Source: Chitinophagaceae bacterium UBA1930 (lineage in GTDB: Bacteria; Bacteroidota; Bacteroidia; Chitinophagales; Chitinophagaceae). From it: 64,000 nucleotides of DNA. The notes below the pieces were generated by a model. That model ran no database searches, had not been told where the DNA came from, and saw only the letters and a program-made list of their open reading frames with translations. Below are positions 54,646 through 62,785 of this stretch, piece by piece (position 1 is the stretch's first letter; each line of letters opens with the position of its first letter). Location of the stretch: assembly GCA_002337145.1 (NCBI GenBank), contig DDFK01000001.1:1271501-1335500 (forward strand), in the 5' to 3' direction. The translations under genes and the position numbers were made by a program.

Positions 54646-55031
54646 CAAAACGAAGGGTTATTTATTTTTTGCTGTACCTGTTGATTGTGCCTATTGGTTA
54701 TGCAACAAGAAAATTACCGCATCTTTTCCATCCATTTGTTGCGGAATTTGGTGGCGATACTTTATGGGCTACCATGTTTGTTTTTTTGTTCAGGGCCATT
54801 TGGCCCAAACCGGCTTTATGGAAAATAGCTTTGTTCACTTACCTTTTTACAGTAGGCATCGAAATATCGCAACTGTACCATGCCCATTGGATAGACAGCA
54901 TACGTACCACTTTTTTAGGCAAGATGCTATTGGGCTCCGGTTTTTTATGGAGTGATCTTGTATGTTATTTAACGGGCGTAATTTTGGGTTGGCTGATTGC
55001 AACCTTTGCGGATAAGTATTCGTCTGTATAG
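54642..55031 (+). CDS. DUF2809 membrane protein
   Basis: 129 residues with four hydrophobic segments. The motif GIEISQLYHAHWIDSIRTTF with FLWSDLVCYLTGVILGW is characteristic of DUF2809, a small VanZ-like membrane family of unknown function. It overlaps the ElaA-like gene by 4 bases. A tiny one-helix frame follows 17 bases later. Confidence 0.85.
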   Translation: MTKRRVIYFLLYLLIVPIGYATRKLPHLFHPFVAEFGGDTLWATMFVFLFRAIWPKPALWKIALFTYLFTVGIEISQLYHAHWIDSIRTTFLGKMLLGSGFLWSDLVCYLTGVILGWLIATFADKYSSV

Positions 55032-55048
55032 GCATAACCCCCCTTGTT

Positions 55049-55147
55049 ATGAAAAGAGATGCAACCACCTCTGATGATGCAACAGAGTTTATTTATGTTG
55101 TTGTAGGCATTGTTGTTCTGGCAATTACTGCCATTTTTGTGCACTAG
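55049..55147 (+). CDS. Possible 32-residue single-helix membrane peptide
   Basis: The frame ATGAAAAGAGATGCAACC... encodes 32 residues: a charged start (MKRDATTSDDATE) and one strongly hydrophobic helix (FIYVVVGIVVLAITAIFV), ending in His. It follows the DUF2809 gene by 17 bases on the same strand. The hydrophobic composition is unlikely to be chance, but with no homologue or clear ribosome site it stays tentative. Confidence 0.45.
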   Translation: MKRDATTSDDATEFIYVVVGIVVLAITAIFVH

Positions 55148-55190
55148 CAACTACAAGTTTCCCTTTATTACAGATTGATGATCGGTGCTG

Positions 55191-55697
55191 TCATATAAAC
55201 AGGCCCCATTCGTCTTCGTACTCGTCTTTGACAAATGTGGATACCCAGTGCTTGAACAGTTCCTTAAACTTGTCTATCTCGTCCCTTATGGCCTGTACAT
55301 AGCTTGCTTCAAGTATTTTTTCAGCCTTCATGCTCAACATGGCAGATTGTATGAACTGTGCATTTTTACGGATGATGGAAGCGTTTTCCATGCGTATGAT
55401 ATAAATGCCACCCGTTTCTGAGCTTCTTATCTTGGCCCCTGTTTCATAGGCATCGCCCAGTAGCATGTTCTTATGGTCCATCCAATATTCCTTCGGAAAG
55501 TCTTCTTCAGATTCTACTATGTTCATACTATCCAACGCACCATTCAGCATCATTACCACCTGGTTCCATTGTTGGTAAAGGGCTTTACAGGCATCCCTTG
55601 TAGGGTTGGTTTTCCATGTCTCGTTTCCATCTTCATCCTCATCATCAAAAGCATCGTCATTCCATTCTGGCAAATCATTTAAATGGTCTAGTCTCAT
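55191..55697 (-). CDS. Conserved hypothetical acidic protein
   Basis: About 168 residues. The ATG at 55697 is preferred because it gives a soluble protein with an acidic N-terminus (PEWNDDAFDDEDEDGNE); the 25 upstream codons are hydrophobic and unlike the rest. The body is helical and charged (EDFPKEYWMDHKNMLLGDAY, IIRKNAQFIQSAMLSMKAEK). No known motif is found. It lies upstream on the same strand as nothing obviously related; uvrA ends on its far side. Confidence 0.68.
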   Translation of the reverse strand: MRLDHLNDLPEWNDDAFDDEDEDGNETWKTNPTRDACKALYQQWNQVVMMLNGALDSMNIVESEEDFPKEYWMDHKNMLLGDAYETGAKIRSSETGGIYIIRMENASIIRKNAQFIQSAMLSMKAEKILEASYVQAIRDEIDKFKELFKHWVSTFVKDEYEDEWGLFI

Positions 55698-55806
55698 GGG
55701 CAGATATTTAGGTAGTGGCTCACTTACTAAAATACAGAAAAATAGAATCCGTTTAGAAAGCAACTTGAGCAATATAGCAATAAATCAACTCCGTTTATAT
55801 CAATGC

Positions 55807-55840
55807 AACCGCTGTCAAGGCTAAAGCCGTTGACAGGGTT
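55807..55840 (+). repeat. 34-nt palindromic dispersed repeat, copy C
   Basis: AACCG-CTGTCAA-GGCT-AA-AGCC-G-TTGACAG-GGTT. It is the best paired of the three copies and lies one base beyond the uvrA stop codon. Confidence 0.78.
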
Positions 55841-55841
55841 A

Positions 55842-58715
55842 TCATGCTTCCAGTTCAATTTTCAAAAACCTGGCTGTATGGCTTTCTTTGTTTTTAATCA
55901 TTTCTTCCGGTGTGCCTTCAAACAGTATCCGTCCACCGCCATCGCCACCTTCGGGGCCCAGGTCAATAATATGATCCGCCATTTTTATCACATCCAGGTT
56001 GTGCTCAATAATCAAAACGGTATTGCCCCTGTCAACCAGTTTGTTCACCACATCCATCAATAGTTTAATGTCCTGAAAATGCAAACCTGTTGTTGGCTCA
56101 TCCAGTATATAGAATGTTTTGCCTGTATCTTTCTTGCCAAGCTCGGTTGAAAGCTTTACACGCTGTGCCTCCCCACCACTAAGGGTTACAGAGGATTGGC
56201 CCAATGTTATGTAACCTAGGCCAACATCTTGCAGCACTTTTATTTTCCTGTACAGCCAAGGTACTGCCTGAAAAAATTCACAGGCTTCATCTACTGTCAT
56301 GTCCAATACATCGCTAATGGATTTTCCCTTATAGCGTATTTCCAATGTTTCCCTGTTAAAACGTTTGCCATTACATTTTTCGCAGTGCACATATACGTCG
56401 GGCAAAAAGTTCATTTCAATTACACGCATACCACCGCCTTCGCACACTTCGCACCTACCCGTTTTTACATTGAAGCTAAAACGGCCTGCTGCATAGCCAC
56501 GTATCTTGGCTTCGGGTACCGATGCAAACAAGGTCCTTATCTCGGTAAAGAAACCACAATAAGTGGCAGGGTTGCTGCGTGGTGTACGCCCAATGGGGCT
56601 TTGGTCAATCTCAATTACCTTGTCAATTTCTTCCAGTCCTTTTATGCTTTTGTATTCCTCAATTTTCATGCGGCTGTTGTACGCATGTTTGGAAAGTATG
56701 GGGTATAGGGTTTCGTTGATGAGTGTTGATTTACCGCTGCCGCTTACACCAGTTACTACAATGAGTTTGCCCAATGGGAATTTTACACTTACCTCTTTTA
56801 AGTTGTTGCCTTTTGCTCCTTTCAACTCCAGGAACTTGCCATTGCCCTTTCTTCTTTCATCGGGCACTTTGATGCTTTTATGGCCATTCAGGTATTGTGC
56901 TGTTTCGCTATTGCTTTTCAATACTTGTGCAGGTGTGCCCTGCACCACAATTTGCCCGCCGTACTTGCCTGCTTTGGGTCCCACATCCACTAAATAGTCA
57001 GATGCCATCATAATGTCCTTATCATGTTCCACTACCAATACGCTGTTGCCAATATCACGCAGGTTCTTCAGAGCTTCAATCAAACGTTGATTATCCCTTT
57101 GGTGCAGGCCAATGCTTGGCTCATCCAGTATATACGTAATGCCCTGCAACTGGCTGCCAATTTGTGTGGCCAGCCTTATACGTTGGCTTTCGCCACCGCT
57201 TAAAGTACGCGATGGCCTGTTGATGGAGAGGTAGGTTAAACCAACATCCAACAGAAACTGCAGACGTTCACGTATCTCTTTTAGAATGTCTTTTGCAATG
57301 GCGTTCTGTTTGCTGCTTAGTTTCTTTTCAATGCCCATGAACCAGTGCATGAGTTTGTCAAGGTTAAGGTCGCTTATTTCGCTGATGTTTTTTTCATCGA
57401 TCTTGAACCATAAACTTTCTTTGCGAAGCCTTGCACCGTTGCATGTTGGGCAGGTATGCAGCATCATGTATTTCTCTACCCATGCCCTTAGGGCATCGTT
57501 GCTTTGCGTGGAGGAGAACCATCTTTTGAGCATTGGAATAATACCTTCGTAACTACCGGTGTACATATCCGGAATGGTATCGTCGTTCATGTCAAGCTCC
57601 AGGTTGGCACTTACATTGTTATCGCCAAACAGCAATAGGTTCAAATGCTCGTCGCTTAACTGGTTGATGGGTTTCTCCAAATTGATCTTGTGCTTTTTTG
57701 CAAAAGCTATTACTTGTCTGTAAACGCTTGCATCCCTTTCTTCACCCAAAGGAACGATACCACCCTCCGTTACGGATTTGTTTTTATCGGGCAGTACCAC
57801 GCTCATATCTATTGCATACACATTGCCCAAACCTTTGCAAGTTGGGCAGTAACCATAAGGCGAGTTGAAGGAGAATGCATTGGGTGAAGGCTCTTCGTAG
57901 CTGATGCCTGTTTCCAAACACATCAATTGTTTGCTGTACTGTACTACTGTATTGTTATCGTTCACCAACAGAAACATCAGGTCCTTACCCATTTTCAATG
58001 TTTGCTGCACGCTTTGGCTAATGCGTACTTTCATGTCGTCGGTAACGGCCAAGCGGTCAATCACTACTTCAATATCATGTATCTTGTAACGGTCCACCTG
58101 CAGCTTTGGTGTAAGGTCCATCACCTCGCCATCAACCCTAACTTTCAGGAAGCCTTTTTTGCGTATCTCTTCAAACAGTTCCCGGTAGTGGCCTTTGCGT
58201 CCACGTACCAATGGTGCCAATAAGGAAATTTTTTTGCCCTTGAATTTCTGGAAGATACTCTCTACAATTTCCTCCTCGCTGAACTTGACCATTTTTTTGC
58301 CGGTATTGTAGCTGTATGCCTCACCAATACGTGCATATAACAAACGCAGGAAATCGTACATTTCGGTAACGGTGCCAACGGTGCTTCTTGGGTTTTTGTT
58401 GGTCGTTTTCTGTTCAATGGAAATAACGGGCGAAAGGCCAGTTATCTTGTCCACGTCGGGCCGCTCCATATCGCCAATAAACTGTCTTGCATACGCACTA
58501 AAACTTTCCATATAACGGCGTTGACCTTCGTTATAGATGGTATCAAAAGCCAGTGACGATTTTCCGCTACCGCTAACACCCGTAAAAACAACCAATTTGT
58601 TTTTGGGTATGCTGATGTCTATATTTTTCAGGTTGTGTTCCTTTGCACCAAAAACCTCTATCCTTTCTTCTATTGTATTTGTTGTAGTAGTTACTGTTTC
58701 TTTTTTGCTTGCCAT
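55842..58715 (-). CDS. uvrA: Excinuclease ABC subunit A
   Basis: 957 residues from the ATG at 58715 (MASKKETVTTTTNTIEERIE); the open frame extends 25 codons further but that part is not family-like. There are two ABC ATPase halves: Walker A VFTGVSGSGKSSLAFDTIY and VVTGVSGSGKSTLINETLY, signatures RTLSGGESQRI and VTLSGGEAQRV, and zinc-finger cysteines in YGYCPTCKG and RCEVCEGGG/HCEKCNG. It recognises bulky DNA lesions with UvrB. An intrinsic terminator lies about 180 bases upstream in its leader. Confidence 0.97.
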   Translation of the reverse strand: MASKKETVTTTTNTIEERIEVFGAKEHNLKNIDISIPKNKLVVFTGVSGSGKSSLAFDTIYNEGQRRYMESFSAYARQFIGDMERPDVDKITGLSPVISIEQKTTNKNPRSTVGTVTEMYDFLRLLYARIGEAYSYNTGKKMVKFSEEEIVESIFQKFKGKKISLLAPLVRGRKGHYRELFEEIRKKGFLKVRVDGEVMDLTPKLQVDRYKIHDIEVVIDRLAVTDDMKVRISQSVQQTLKMGKDLMFLLVNDNNTVVQYSKQLMCLETGISYEEPSPNAFSFNSPYGYCPTCKGLGNVYAIDMSVVLPDKNKSVTEGGIVPLGEERDASVYRQVIAFAKKHKINLEKPINQLSDEHLNLLLFGDNNVSANLELDMNDDTIPDMYTGSYEGIIPMLKRWFSSTQSNDALRAWVEKYMMLHTCPTCNGARLRKESLWFKIDEKNISEISDLNLDKLMHWFMGIEKKLSSKQNAIAKDILKEIRERLQFLLDVGLTYLSINRPSRTLSGGESQRIRLATQIGSQLQGITYILDEPSIGLHQRDNQRLIEALKNLRDIGNSVLVVEHDKDIMMASDYLVDVGPKAGKYGGQIVVQGTPAQVLKSNSETAQYLNGHKSIKVPDERRKGNGKFLELKGAKGNNLKEVSVKFPLGKLIVVTGVSGSGKSTLINETLYPILSKHAYNSRMKIEEYKSIKGLEEIDKVIEIDQSPIGRTPRSNPATYCGFFTEIRTLFASVPEAKIRGYAAGRFSFNVKTGRCEVCEGGGMRVIEMNFLPDVYVHCEKCNGKRFNRETLEIRYKGKSISDVLDMTVDEACEFFQAVPWLYRKIKVLQDVGLGYITLGQSSVTLSGGEAQRVKLSTELGKKDTGKTFYILDEPTTGLHFQDIKLLMDVVNKLVDRGNTVLIIEHNLDVIKMADHIIDLGPEGGDGGGRILFEGTPEEMIKNKESHTARFLKIELEA

Positions 58716-58891
58716 AAACACCTTGTTGTGTGCCGAAATTAAGCACAATAATATTGCCATTCGGAACAATGACTGGTACCCGGTTGCCATTTTGAATTAT
58801 TGTCAGGCTTAGGCTGTGGAAAGTAGTGGGACGATTGTAAAAGAGGCTGCATGGATCAATCCTGTCAGCCTGTTTTTTTGATGGCTATGAC

Positions 58892-58926
58892 TAAAAAAAG
58901 CAGCCCCTTTTTTGAAAAGGGGCTGC
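58892..58926 (-). terminator. Intrinsic terminator upstream of uvrA, without a preceding gene
   Basis: GCAGCCCCTTTT / AAAAGGGGCTGC forms a 12-bp stem with a three-base loop. On the minus strand it is followed by seven T. It points towards uvrA, whose start is about 177 bases further on. Confidence 0.85.
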
Positions 58927-59137
58927 GAAATGCTTTTGGTTGGCATTTCAAGGATAGTTTTCTTGGCCGGTACGGATGGTGGTTTTTCAGGATATGGATT
59001 CAGTTTATCCATTCATTCAATTCTGGTACAAAAAGACAGTTTTGCTGGCCATTCATCAATAGTATAACCCATGAAAAAAGGGTAGTATCAAAAAAATGGT
59101 GTGTAGCCTGTTGTACTACACCCCATTGTAGGCAAGG

Positions 59138-59168
59138 TTTGAAAAACCAGCAAATAGGCTGACATTTG
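59138..59168 (+). promoter_or_regulatory. Probable promoter of the 59183 gene
   Basis: TTTG at 59138-59141 and GACATTTG at 59161-59168 are 19 bases apart. The second element differs from TAnnTTTG at its first base. The leader would be very short (about 9 bases). Confidence 0.4.
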
Positions 59169-59182
59169 CGAAAAGAAGCGTA

Positions 59183-59707
59183 ATGTTTGGATTATTTAAA
59201 AAGAAAGATGCATCTGGCATCATCAATAAGGTTTGGGTAAGCAAGGAGCAGAAGTGGAATGGCTGTTTGGAGATATTGAAAAGCAAGCCGGAGACCATTT
59301 TTGTTGCATGGTTTGAGGAAACTTTTACGGAGCTAAACCGTTTTTTGGAGCAGCATGGGCACACAGCAAAAGTGGTGATGTACAGGCAGGTTTCCCATGC
59401 AAAAGCTGCGGATTATATTTTTGTTGAGCACTACCCATTGCTTACCAAAGAAGAGGACGTTTTTGGGCAACTGGCCACCGAAAAAATTACCGTGCTGAGC
59501 TCGTTGGACGAACCATTGTTCAAGCATTTTGGTAGTGATAAGATTATTGACATGATTAACAAGTTTGGCATGAATAACGGCGAAGCTATTGAACATGCAT
59601 TAATCACTTCTTCTATCATCAAGGCACAGGAGAAACTGGTGAAGCAAGTATTGATTGACAATACGGCAAGGAGCCAGAAAGAGTGGATGGAAAAGAATGT
59701 ACATTAA
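59183..59707 (+). CDS. Conserved hypothetical protein
   Basis: 174 residues that I do not recognise. It begins MFGLFKKKD, a short amphipathic or basic start seen in membrane-associated cytosolic proteins, and has no membrane helix. The middle (AADYIFVEHYPLLTKEEDVF, ITVLSSLDEPLFKHFGSDKI) looks like an alpha/beta domain, and the end is helical (SIIKAQEKLVKQVLIDNTAR). It has its own promoter, and the next gene follows by 57 bases. Confidence 0.65.
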   Translation: MFGLFKKKDASGIINKVWVSKEQKWNGCLEILKSKPETIFVAWFEETFTELNRFLEQHGHTAKVVMYRQVSHAKAADYIFVEHYPLLTKEEDVFGQLATEKITVLSSLDEPLFKHFGSDKIIDMINKFGMNNGEAIEHALITSSIIKAQEKLVKQVLIDNTARSQKEWMEKNVH

Positions 59708-59764
59708 AAAAGCGGGTATCGGTTTACTGTATAACTGCACCCTGTTATAAATTGAAATGATATT

Positions 59765-60388
59765 ATGATTGTTGCCATTGGCTATTTTGCCTCTTTATTG
59801 CTTGCGTTTTCGTTGTTGGTAACCAATACCATCAAGTTCAGATGGTTAAGTACGGGCGGGCAAATTTCGTTTATTACGTATGGCATTTTAATTGGTGCCA
59901 TGCCTATTATTATAGCCAACTCGGTATTGCTTTGCATCAATATTTACCAGTTGATAAAACTGTACAGGTACGAAGAAACTTTTCACCTGGTACCCATAAA
60001 AACAGGTGATATGTTAATAGGTAAGTTCCTGTCGTTCTATCAAAAAGACATCCGGAATTATTTTCCCGATTTTGCTTTTTTGAGCGATGACCACAAAACC
60101 TGTTTCGTTGTGTTAAGGGACCTGGTGGTATCCAATATTTTTGTTGCAACACTCACAGCAGATGGTAATGCCATTGTTGAAATAAACTATACTGTACCCA
60201 ATTACCGTGACTATAAAGTGGGCCGTTTTATTTTCGACAAGGAAAAGGAGTACTTAGTGGCACAAGGTGTTAAGCAGATTGTGTACGAAAAAGTGTTCAA
60301 CAAAAGCCATCAACAATTTTTGAAGGCCATGGGGTTTGTGGAGCAGGAGGTTAATGGAAAGGCCTGTATTGTAAAGAAGTTACTGTAA
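59765..60388 (+). CDS. Membrane protein with YgjV-like N-terminus and GNAT-like C-terminus
   Basis: 207 residues. The first ~75 have two to three hydrophobic helices in a pattern like the YgjV inner-membrane family (AIGYFASLLLAFSLLVTNTI and ISFITYGILIGAMPIIIANS). The rest is soluble, with paired strands (TCFVVLRDLVVSNIFVATLT) and an end (NKSHQQFLKAMGFVEQEVNG) that resembles the last helix and strand of GNAT acetyltransferases. The acetyl-CoA glycine loop is not evident, so activity is doubtful. Confidence 0.6.
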   Translation: MIVAIGYFASLLLAFSLLVTNTIKFRWLSTGGQISFITYGILIGAMPIIIANSVLLCINIYQLIKLYRYEETFHLVPIKTGDMLIGKFLSFYQKDIRNYFPDFAFLSDDHKTCFVVLRDLVVSNIFVATLTADGNAIVEINYTVPNYRDYKVGRFIFDKEKEYLVAQGVKQIVYEKVFNKSHQQFLKAMGFVEQEVNGKACIVKKLL

Positions 60389-60389
60389 G

Positions 60390-60926
60390 CTATCTGTCAC
60401 TTTTCAGCATGGCAAACATCATCAGGTCTATCGGTTTCCCGTTATTCATTTCGTATTCCCTAAAAGTGCCTTCATGCATAAAGCCCAGTTTTTGTACGGC
60501 ATTGATGGATGCAGTGTTTTCTGTTTCAACCGTTGCTTCAATCCGGTTCAGTTGCAATGTATCAAAAACAAAATGCAGGGTTGACAGTGCAGCTTCTGTT
60601 ACATACCCTTTTTTCCAGAATTCGGGCAATAACCAAAAACCAAGCTCTGCTTTTTTATGCTCCCACGAAACTGCGTGGTAACCAATTATACCAATGGGTT
60701 CATGGGTTTCCTTTAATTCCATCAACCAGTAATAGCCAGTTTTGTTGTTGTAATGGTTGGCATAAAAATCCATTTGTTCCTGCACTTCTTCCAACGAATA
60801 ATAACGTATCAGCATGAACTTGGTAAGCTCGTCATTACGCAGGCCTTTCAATACAAAAGCATTGTCCGATTGCTGTATTTTCCGGAGAGAAAGCCGTTCC
60901 GTTTGCAGTTCAAGAAATTCCATCAT
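60390..60926 (-). CDS. GNAT N-acetyltransferase, RimJ/RimL type
   Basis: About 178 residues from the ATG at 60926 (MMEFLELQTERLSLRKIQQS), 34 bases after metZ; the longer frame to 61010 overlaps metZ and looks spurious. The acetyl-CoA loop FWLLPEFWKKGYVTEAALST and the ENTASINAVQKLGFMHEG motif are typical. It resembles the enzyme at 38419-38928 in layout but is clearly a separate gene. The substrate is unknown. Confidence 0.85.
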   Translation of the reverse strand: MMEFLELQTERLSLRKIQQSDNAFVLKGLRNDELTKFMLIRYYSLEEVQEQMDFYANHYNNKTGYYWLMELKETHEPIGIIGYHAVSWEHKKAELGFWLLPEFWKKGYVTEAALSTLHFVFDTLQLNRIEATVETENTASINAVQKLGFMHEGTFREYEMNNGKPIDLMMFAMLKSDR

Positions 60927-60960
60927 ACCCTTTTTTGCTTCATGTAATTCATTGTACAGC

Positions 60961-62136
60961 TCAGCATTTATCCAATGCCTGTAAAATATCAGCTGCAATA
61001 TCATCCACATATTCCAACCCTACAGAAATCCTTATCAACCCTAATGTAATGCCAACAGACAGCCTTTCCTCTTCTGTAAGTTTGCTATGCGTGGTACTTG
61101 CCGGGTGCGAAGCAATGGTCCTGCTATCGCCCAGGTTATTGGTCATGGAGCATAGCTCCAAAGCATTCAGGAACCTTCTTCCTGCATCCAACCCGCCCTT
61201 CACTTCAAAGGTCAATAAACCACCACCGCTGCTCATCTGCTTTTTGGCAATGGCATACTGTGGGTGCGTTTCGAGAAAGGGGTACTTCACCCAATTTATT
61301 TTTGCATGTCCATCTAACTTTTGTGCAAGCTTCAATGCATTCTCAGCATGCTTGTCCATACGTAAATGCAGTGTTTCCAGGCTTTTGGTAAGCACCCATG
61401 CATTAAAGGGGCTCATGCTGGGCCCTGTGTTCCTGATAAACAGGTACAGTTCCTTTATCAAATCTTTATTGCCCACAACAACACCGCCCAACACACGTCC
61501 CTGCCCGTCAATGAACTTTGTGGCAGAATGCAATACCAAATCGGCACCCAGTGTTATCGGCTGCTGAACGGCAGGCGTGGCAAAGCAATTATCCACCACC
61601 AATAAAATATTCCTTGGCTTACAGATAGCCGCCAGGTATTCAATATCAATAATGTCCAAACCCGGGTTCGATGGTGTTTCCACATACAGCATCCTGGTAT
61701 TGGGCCTTATCAAGGCCTCAATACTTTGCGGTTCGTTCATGTTAAAATAGCTGTAATCAATTCCCCATTTGGGCATGTACTTGGTTAGTATGGTATGCGT
61801 GGAGCCAAACACTGCACTTGCAGAAACAATATGGTCGCCTTTTTTCAAAAAGGTCATGAACACGCCAAATATGGCGGCCATGCCTGTTGCTGTTGCAACG
61901 CCATCTTCCGCATTTTCCAATGCAGCAACCTTTGCAATAAATTCGTCTACTGTAGGGTTGCTAAAACGGCTGTAGATGTTCACATCCAGCGTATCATCGC
62001 TAAAAGCGGCTCCCATGTCTTCTGCAGAATCATATACAAAACTGCTGGTCAAAAACAAAGGCGTACTATGTTCCTTTTCCTGCGTCCGTTCTGTTTGTAA
62101 GCGGATCGCTTTTGTAATCGGGTGTAACTCTTTCAT
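60961..62136 (-). CDS. metZ: O-succinylhomoserine sulfhydrylase-type trans-sulfuration enzyme
   Basis: 391 residues, PLP fold type I. The cofactor lysine is in HSATKFIDGQGRVLGG, a form typical of MetZ within the MetB/MetC/MetZ group, with LYVETPSNPGLDIIDI before it. It joins an activated homoserine to sulfide to give homocysteine for methionine synthesis. Homoserine acyltransferase genes are not in the window, so acyl preference is inferred. Its leader contains a copy of the 15-nt dispersed motif and no SAM riboswitch that I can recognise. Confidence 0.85.
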   Translation of the reverse strand: MKELHPITKAIRLQTERTQEKEHSTPLFLTSSFVYDSAEDMGAAFSDDTLDVNIYSRFSNPTVDEFIAKVAALENAEDGVATATGMAAIFGVFMTFLKKGDHIVSASAVFGSTHTILTKYMPKWGIDYSYFNMNEPQSIEALIRPNTRMLYVETPSNPGLDIIDIEYLAAICKPRNILLVVDNCFATPAVQQPITLGADLVLHSATKFIDGQGRVLGGVVVGNKDLIKELYLFIRNTGPSMSPFNAWVLTKSLETLHLRMDKHAENALKLAQKLDGHAKINWVKYPFLETHPQYAIAKKQMSSGGGLLTFEVKGGLDAGRRFLNALELCSMTNNLGDSRTIASHPASTTHSKLTEEERLSVGITLGLIRISVGLEYVDDIAADILQALDKC

Positions 62137-62182
62137 GTATAAAATTTATGTAACCAGCTATATCATTTCAATTGGGCTTCCG

Positions 62183-62197
62183 TGGCGTCGCACCCAT
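62183..62197 (+). repeat. Dispersed 15-nt motif, copy 3
   Basis: TGGCGTCGCACCCAT, identical to the copy at 17227-17241, in the gap between OsmC and metZ. Confidence 0.6.
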
Positions 62198-62278
62198 GTA
62201 CTGTATAACGCTATTCATCTTTTATCAAAGCGTAGCTCCATTCATCTGTTTCAATAACCAATTCCTTTCTGCTTGCAA

Positions 62279-62716
62279 CTACCCACTCACTTCTTCCCCA
62301 TTCACCAACACTTTGTATTGAATGGTTGCCCCTGCCCTTCTTACGGTTTCGGCAACGGAGCAGTATTTGTCAACAGACAGTTTTACTGCACGGTAACCCT
62401 TGCTTGCATCAACATTGCCCGTCAGTTCAAAAACCAGGTCAACAGTCTGCCAAACAGAAGGCTCCTTGCCTTGTTCACGTTCACCATCCACTGTAATCTT
62501 AAAGCCTGTCAGTTCCTGTTTCTGTTTTTTCAGTATGCTCACCACATCAACTGCACTACAGCCACACAAGGCGGCCAGTACGGTTTGCATGGGCCGCATG
62601 CCATTGCCATTGCCACCTTGGTCAACGGGAATATCAATTACCATACTGTTGCCGGTGGCATCGGTAACAGTCATTTCAAAATCAGGGTTCGTTCGTTCTG
62701 CGGTAAGTATGGGCAT
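62279..62716 (-). CDS. OsmC-family protein
   Basis: About 145 residues from the ATG at 62716 (MPILTAERTNPDFEMTVTDA). The two reactive cysteines of the family are visible: LAALCGCSAVDVVSIL and VDKYCSVAET. OsmC/YhfA-like proteins reduce organic hydroperoxides with the two-cysteine pair. It is a small, alpha/beta, dimeric, cytosolic protein. The upstream 13 codons in frame look non-coding. It lies downstream of DUF2490 on the same strand. Confidence 0.88.
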   Translation of the reverse strand: MPILTAERTNPDFEMTVTDATGNSMVIDIPVDQGGNGNGMRPMQTVLAALCGCSAVDVVSILKKQKQELTGFKITVDGEREQGKEPSVWQTVDLVFELTGNVDASKGYRAVKLSVDKYCSVAETVRRAGATIQYKVLVNGEEVSG

Positions 62717-62785
62717 GCTGCAATGTTTAACCCTGCGAAGATAAACGGATGCCACTAATTGCTATTGCTGAAAAAAGGAAAGATA

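Larger units (their letters stand above)
58716..59182. other. Divergent intergenic region with possible leader RNA or small RNA
   Basis: This 467-base gap separates uvrA from a divergent hypothetical gene. A minus-strand intrinsic terminator at 58892-58926 has no protein gene in front of it, so the ~250 bases upstream of it (to 59180) may produce a small RNA or attenuated leader. A 6-bp hairpin GTGTAG/CTACAC lies near 59100-59122. No confident minus-strand promoter was found. Confidence 0.4.

Noticed and set aside
58809..59012. 67-residue minus-strand frame before uvrA
   Set aside because: It runs straight through the intrinsic terminator and has no family resemblance.
62137..62278. SAM riboswitch in front of metZ
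   Set aside because: Neither the SAM-I nor the SAM-II core pattern could be matched in the leader.
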